From: JACRBR01 sp964371355
Lineage (GTDB): Bacteria; Chloroflexota; Dehalococcoidia; DSTF01; JACRBR01
Direction: 5' to 3'
Length of the DNA: 64,000 nt
Assembly: GCA_964371355.1 (NCBI GenBank)
Contig: CAYJMG010000012.1
Span: 45,139-109,138, forward strand
Under the pieces are notes generated by a model. That model had not been told where the DNA came from. It made no database searches and saw only the letters and a program-made list of their open reading frames with translations. Positions 61,515 to 64,000 of this stretch are shown one piece after another (the stretch's first letter is position 1; every line of letters starts with the position of its first letter). A program made the translations under genes and the position numbers.

Positions 61515-61782
61515 GAAGACACTGAAGAAATACGAACAGATGATGGCCGCCAGGTCGCCGGGCGAACGCCTCGCGATGGCCCTCGAGATGTATGACTTAG
61601 CTCGTGACCTTGCCCGCGCGGGGATAAGAGCGCGCCATCCTGACGCCACCGAAGCAGATGTTCAGCGCCAGCTCTTCCTCCAGTTCTACGGCCACGACCT
61701 CCCCCAGCCCCTCATCGACCGCGTCCTTCGCGACATCGACGAGCGCTTCGCAGCACCCGCACCAGCGCCCGCCTCCGCTTGA
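61495..61782 (+). CDS. Small helical partner of the nucleotidyltransferase
   Basis: 95 aa. ALEMYDLARDLARAGIRARH then PDATEADVQRQLFLQFYGHD is a pattern of small proteins often placed next to AbiEii-type nucleotidyltransferases. Starts with GTG inside the end of the previous gene. May act as antitoxin; inference. Confidence 0.65.
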   Translation: MIHDTDEKTLKKYEQMMAARSPGERLAMALEMYDLARDLARAGIRARHPDATEADVQRQLFLQFYGHDLPQPLIDRVLRDIDERFAAPAPAPASA

Positions 61783-61794
61783 CCCACTGCCCGG

Positions 61795-61814
61795 GCGCGT
61801 GTACCAACACGCGC
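61795..61814 (+). promoter_or_regulatory. Hairpin immediately before the lipoprotein start
   Basis: GCGCGTGT, loop ACCA, ACACGCGC forms an 8-bp perfect stem ending one base before ATG 61816. It could block translation or end the upstream module's transcript. Confidence 0.5.
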
Positions 61815-61815
61815 G

Positions 61816-62553
61816 ATGCGCATCCGCCTCCCGCTCCTCATCGCCCTCGCGACGCTGGCCATGCTCGCCGCGGCCTGCGGCGTCCTCGAAGATGACGCAC
61901 CCGCGCCTTCGCCCACGCCCGCCGCTTCCGCAAGCATCCTCCTGAACGGCGGCTTCGAGGACGGCGACCCTCCCTGGACCTTCCGCATCCAACCCGAATG
62001 GTCCGGCTTCGAGATCGCCGGCGACCCAGCCCGCACCGGCGCCCACAGCCTCCACCTCGCCCTGCGCGATCCCGGCGACGCCTCCGGCGTGCACATCGCC
62101 GGCGCCGTCCAGGAGGTGCGCCCGGCCGAGTTCCCGGAGTTCATCTCCGGCTACTATCGCGTCGAGGACTGGCAGCCGCACGACGTCGCCTTCCAGTACC
62201 TGCAGTTCGTCGTCATCGTCTACGGCGCCGACTACGGGGACGACTTCGACACGCACCAAATCCGTTTCCCGCTCGCGGGTGCGCCCCGCCAGCCCTTTAG
62301 CCTCACGAACGCGAAATGGGTGTTCCTCAGTCGCGACCCGCCCCGGACCGGCAAGTGGGTGTACTTCGGCTACCCCGTGCGCCAGGCCTTCATCGACAAG
62401 TGGGCCAAAGCACCCGAGACCTGGGAGCGCATCGAGCTGTTCCTCGAGGTCCGCTACGACGGCAAGACCGCCGCCAACGCCGGCACGTCGGCCGACGTCT
62501 ACTTCGACGACCTCTACCTCGGCCCGTGGCTGGGCAACCCCAACCACCCCTGA
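61816..62553 (+). CDS. Lipoprotein with carbohydrate-binding-like fold
   Basis: 245 aa. Lipobox LAAAC near residue 17-21, Pro/Ala linker, then LLNGGFEDGDPPWTFRI and TGAHSLHLALRDPGDASG, a jelly-roll CBM-like pattern. Ligand unknown. Terminated by the nearby hairpin. Confidence 0.75.
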   Translation: MRIRLPLLIALATLAMLAAACGVLEDDAPAPSPTPAASASILLNGGFEDGDPPWTFRIQPEWSGFEIAGDPARTGAHSLHLALRDPGDASGVHIAGAVQEVRPAEFPEFISGYYRVEDWQPHDVAFQYLQFVVIVYGADYGDDFDTHQIRFPLAGAPRQPFSLTNAKWVFLSRDPPRTGKWVYFGYPVRQAFIDKWAKAPETWERIELFLEVRYDGKTAANAGTSADVYFDDLYLGPWLGNPNHP

Positions 62554-62628
62554 GACAAGCGTGGGGCGGTGGTCCCTCTCCAGTTTCTGGAAGAAGCGGC
62601 CTGGGCCGCGTAACGGCCGAGTCTCTCG

Positions 62629-62653
62629 CCCCTCTCCCGTTCTGGGAGAGGGG
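62629..62653. repeat. CCCCTCTCCC/GGGAGAGGGG palindrome
   Basis: A 10-bp perfect stem with loop GTTCT, a word seen between genes in many GC-rich bacteria. May work as terminator of the lipoprotein gene. Confidence 0.7.
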
Positions 62654-62731
62654 CCGGGGGTGAGGCCAGCTTGCCGAAGCGCAAACCGCATCGCTACACT
62701 GCCCGCACCCCCTAGCAGTCGGAGGTCGAGA

Positions 62732-63112
62732 GTGCCAACGTACGAATACGCCTGCGAGAGCTGCGGCAATCGCTACGAGAAGCGCCAGGGCTTCGACGCC
62801 AGGCCCCGCCAGAAGTGCCCGAAGTGCGGCAAGGTCGCCAACCGCGTCCTCTTCGCCCCGCCCGTCGTCTTCAAGGGCGGCGGCTTCTACAAGACCGACA
62901 GCCGTGGCAGCAGCTCGACCGCCTCCTCCGACGGTAGCTCCAGCACCGGCGCCGACACGCCGTCCGCGCCCGCTGCGGCCACCGCTGGTCACGGCCACTC
63001 GCACGGCCCCGGCGGCCACACCCACAACGCGCCCTCTACGCCCGCCCCCAGCACGCCGGCTCCCGCCAAGACCTCCACCGACACCTCGACCGAGGCCGCG
63101 GCGGCCGGCTGA
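62732..63112 (+). CDS. FmdB-type zinc-ribbon protein with low-complexity His tail
   Basis: 126 aa. Starts PTYEYACESCGNRYEKRQGF and has QKCPKCGKVANRVLF, the FmdB zinc ribbon. From about 55 the sequence is Ser/Ala/Pro-rich with HGHSHGPGGHTH, a possible metal-binding His cluster. GTG start with GGAGG upstream; TACACT at 62694 is its likely -10. Confidence 0.82.
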   Translation: MPTYEYACESCGNRYEKRQGFDARPRQKCPKCGKVANRVLFAPPVVFKGGGFYKTDSRGSSSTASSDGSSSTGADTPSAPAAATAGHGHSHGPGGHTHNAPSTPAPSTPAPAKTSTDTSTEAAAAG

Positions 63113-63131
63113 GCCGTGCGCCGACGCTGAA

Positions 63132-63659
63132 ATGCGCGTCGTCCTCCAGCGCGTCACCCGCGCCAGCGTCACCGTAGACGGCCCCACCGCAGTGGGCCCC
63201 ATCGCGATGGACGCCGCCTCCGGAGAGGCCGCCTCAGCAGAGGCCGCCTCAGCAGAGGCCATCGGCCCCGGCCTCCTCCTGCTCGTCGGCGCCGCCGACG
63301 GCGACGACACCGCCACCGCCCGCCGTCTCGCTCAGAAGTGCGCCGAACTCCGCATCTTCCCCGGCGACGACGGCCGCTTCGACCGCTCGCTCCTCGACAC
63401 CGGCGGCGAGGCGCTCGTCGTCTCGCAGTTCACCCTGCTCGCCGACGTCCGCAGGGGTCGCCGTCCCTCCTTCACCGCCGCCGCCGCCCCTGAGATCGCG
63501 GCCCCCCTCTTCGACGCTTTCGCCGAAGCCCTCCGCGCCCTCGGCGTCACCGTCGCCACCGGCCGCTTCGGCGCCATGATGCAAGTCCAGCTAGTAAACG
63601 ACGGCCCCGTAACCATCATCCTCGACTCCGCCGACCTCGACCGCCCCCGCCGCTCGTGA
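63132..63659 (+). CDS. dtd: D-aminoacyl-tRNA deacylase with repeat insertion
   Basis: 175 aa, about 25 longer than normal. MRVVLQRVTRASVTVDG, then VSQFTLLADVRRGRRPSF and GRFGAMMQVQLVNDGPVTI are diagnostic of DTD. A repeat EAASA (15-bp unit) is inserted after residue 26, in the loop between the first two strands. Removes D-amino acids from tRNA. The catalytic SQFTL and NDGPVT motifs are intact. Confidence 0.92.
   Translation: MRVVLQRVTRASVTVDGPTAVGPIAMDAASGEAASAEAASAEAIGPGLLLLVGAADGDDTATARRLAQKCAELRIFPGDDGRFDRSLLDTGGEALVVSQFTLLADVRRGRRPSFTAAAAPEIAAPLFDAFAEALRALGVTVATGRFGAMMQVQLVNDGPVTIILDSADLDRPRRS
63210..63260. repeat. 15-bp in-frame tandem repeat in dtd
   Basis: Unit GAGGCCGCCTCAGCA, two exact copies with a diverged one before and a partial one after; encodes EAASA repeats. 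Confidence 0.88.
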
Positions 63660-63660
63660 G

Positions 63661-63696
63661 TGTGTCAGTGTCTCAGTGCGTCAGCGCGTCAGTCAG
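63661..63696. repeat. Octamer array, left half (TGTGTCAG)
   Basis: TGTGTCAG, TGTCTCAG, TGCGTCAG, CGCGTCAG and half unit, starting one base after the dtd stop. TGTGTCAG is the reverse complement of CTGACACA at 63940-64000. Confidence 0.85.
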
Positions 63697-63699
63697 GGC

Positions 63700-63747
63700 G
63701 CGCGTCATTGCCTTGAAAGTCCCCGTTCCGCGCCAGTACCCGCGGAG
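63700..63747. repeat. Dispersed 48-bp repeat, copy 2
   Basis: Same sequence as 42219-42266 with about four differences, same orientation, inside the region bracketed by inverted octamers. Confidence 0.9.
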
Positions 63748-63939
63748 CTTCTCTCAGAGTCGCCAGAGGAGACGGCTCCGTTCAGTGCCTCAAGCGCCAC
63801 CGGATGCTCGACTTTCATCCCTCTTGTGTGCGAGGCGCGAGCCTCCCATGTACGATTCCGAGCGCAGCGAGGAACCTTGTGGTGAAACCGGCCGCGCCCC
63901 AGCGATAGCGCCGCGGGAGTCCGGTCGAGTATCCGTCTA
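63748..63939. other. Gene-free core between octamer arrays
   Basis: About 190 bp with small hairpins (GAGGC GCGA GCCTC around 63832) and no gene on either strand. Confidence 0.5.
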
Positions 63940-64000
63940 CTGACACACTGACACACTGACACACTGACACACTGACACACTGACACACTGACACACTGAC
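63940..64000. repeat. Octamer array, right half (CTGACACA, at least 7.6 copies)
   Basis: Perfect CTGACACA units run to the right edge of the window; the true end is outside. Confidence 0.95.

Overview
The window is GC-rich bacterial chromosome with almost no mobile DNA: no transposase, integrase, plasmid origin or CRISPR array was seen. High GC, two F420-type oxidoreductase families (PPOX and LLM), a Ku/ligase operon, MacAB-type export, sortase-type LPxTG surface proteins without lipopolysaccharide genes, and UbiA and SET-domain genes together suggest a Chloroflexota bacterium (Dehalococcoidia-like), with an actinobacterium as the main alternative. This placement is inference; no marker gene was compared.

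Layout. 1-11.7 kb: surface-glycan locus with a GT2 enzyme, two large membrane glycosyltransferases, three GT4 enzymes, a Wzx-type flippase, a methyltransferase, an LPxTG-like surface protein and the edge of a Rossmann dehydrogenase; gmd at 25-26 kb may supply GDP-sugars. 11.7-13.7 kb: secreted subtilase with three Ig-like repeats. 13.9-18.5 kb: TetR-HlyD-ABC-permease export operon. 18.5-29 kb: housekeeping and repair genes (PfkB, PcrA, Ogt, metallo-beta-lactamase hydrolase, HAD, RecO, zinc ribbon), interrupted at 23.6-24.5 kb by an overlapping pair of stand-alone TIR-domain genes. 29-31 kb: Ku operon whose ATP-dependent ligase lacks its catalytic lysine. 31-42 kb: LLM oxidoreductase, type II pantothenate kinase, degenerate GGDEF protein, methyltransferase, EVE protein, aldose epimerase, tRNA-Gln, iron alcohol dehydrogenase, SET methyltransferase, threonine aldolase and a lipoprotein. 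42.6-45.1 kb: a more A/T-rich island with an LPxTG protein, an HExxH metallopeptidase and a short LuxR-type regulator. 45-54 kb: ClpC, ribosomal protein S1, a 31-aa COX24/bS22-like protein, an HTH protein, PyrE with an attenuator-like leader, UbiA and HemW. 54-64 kb: small accessory genes including two toxin-antitoxin-like pairs, PhzF, GNAT, two DinB proteins, amidohydrolase, TlpA, lipoprotein, zinc ribbon and D-aminoacyl-tRNA deacylase.

The most unusual signal is not a gene. Many intergenic gaps are built from degenerate tandem heptamers (AACGACY, NNACTAC, GTCAACT, GGGGACA words) or octamers (CTGACANN), which run up to and into stop codons, promoters and start codons. At two loci the octamers form inverted arrays bracketing a 240-420 bp core. 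Further arrays have 15-, 19- and 24-bp units. Many genes also have a TANNNT box 6-7 nt before the start codon, implying leaderless mRNAs.
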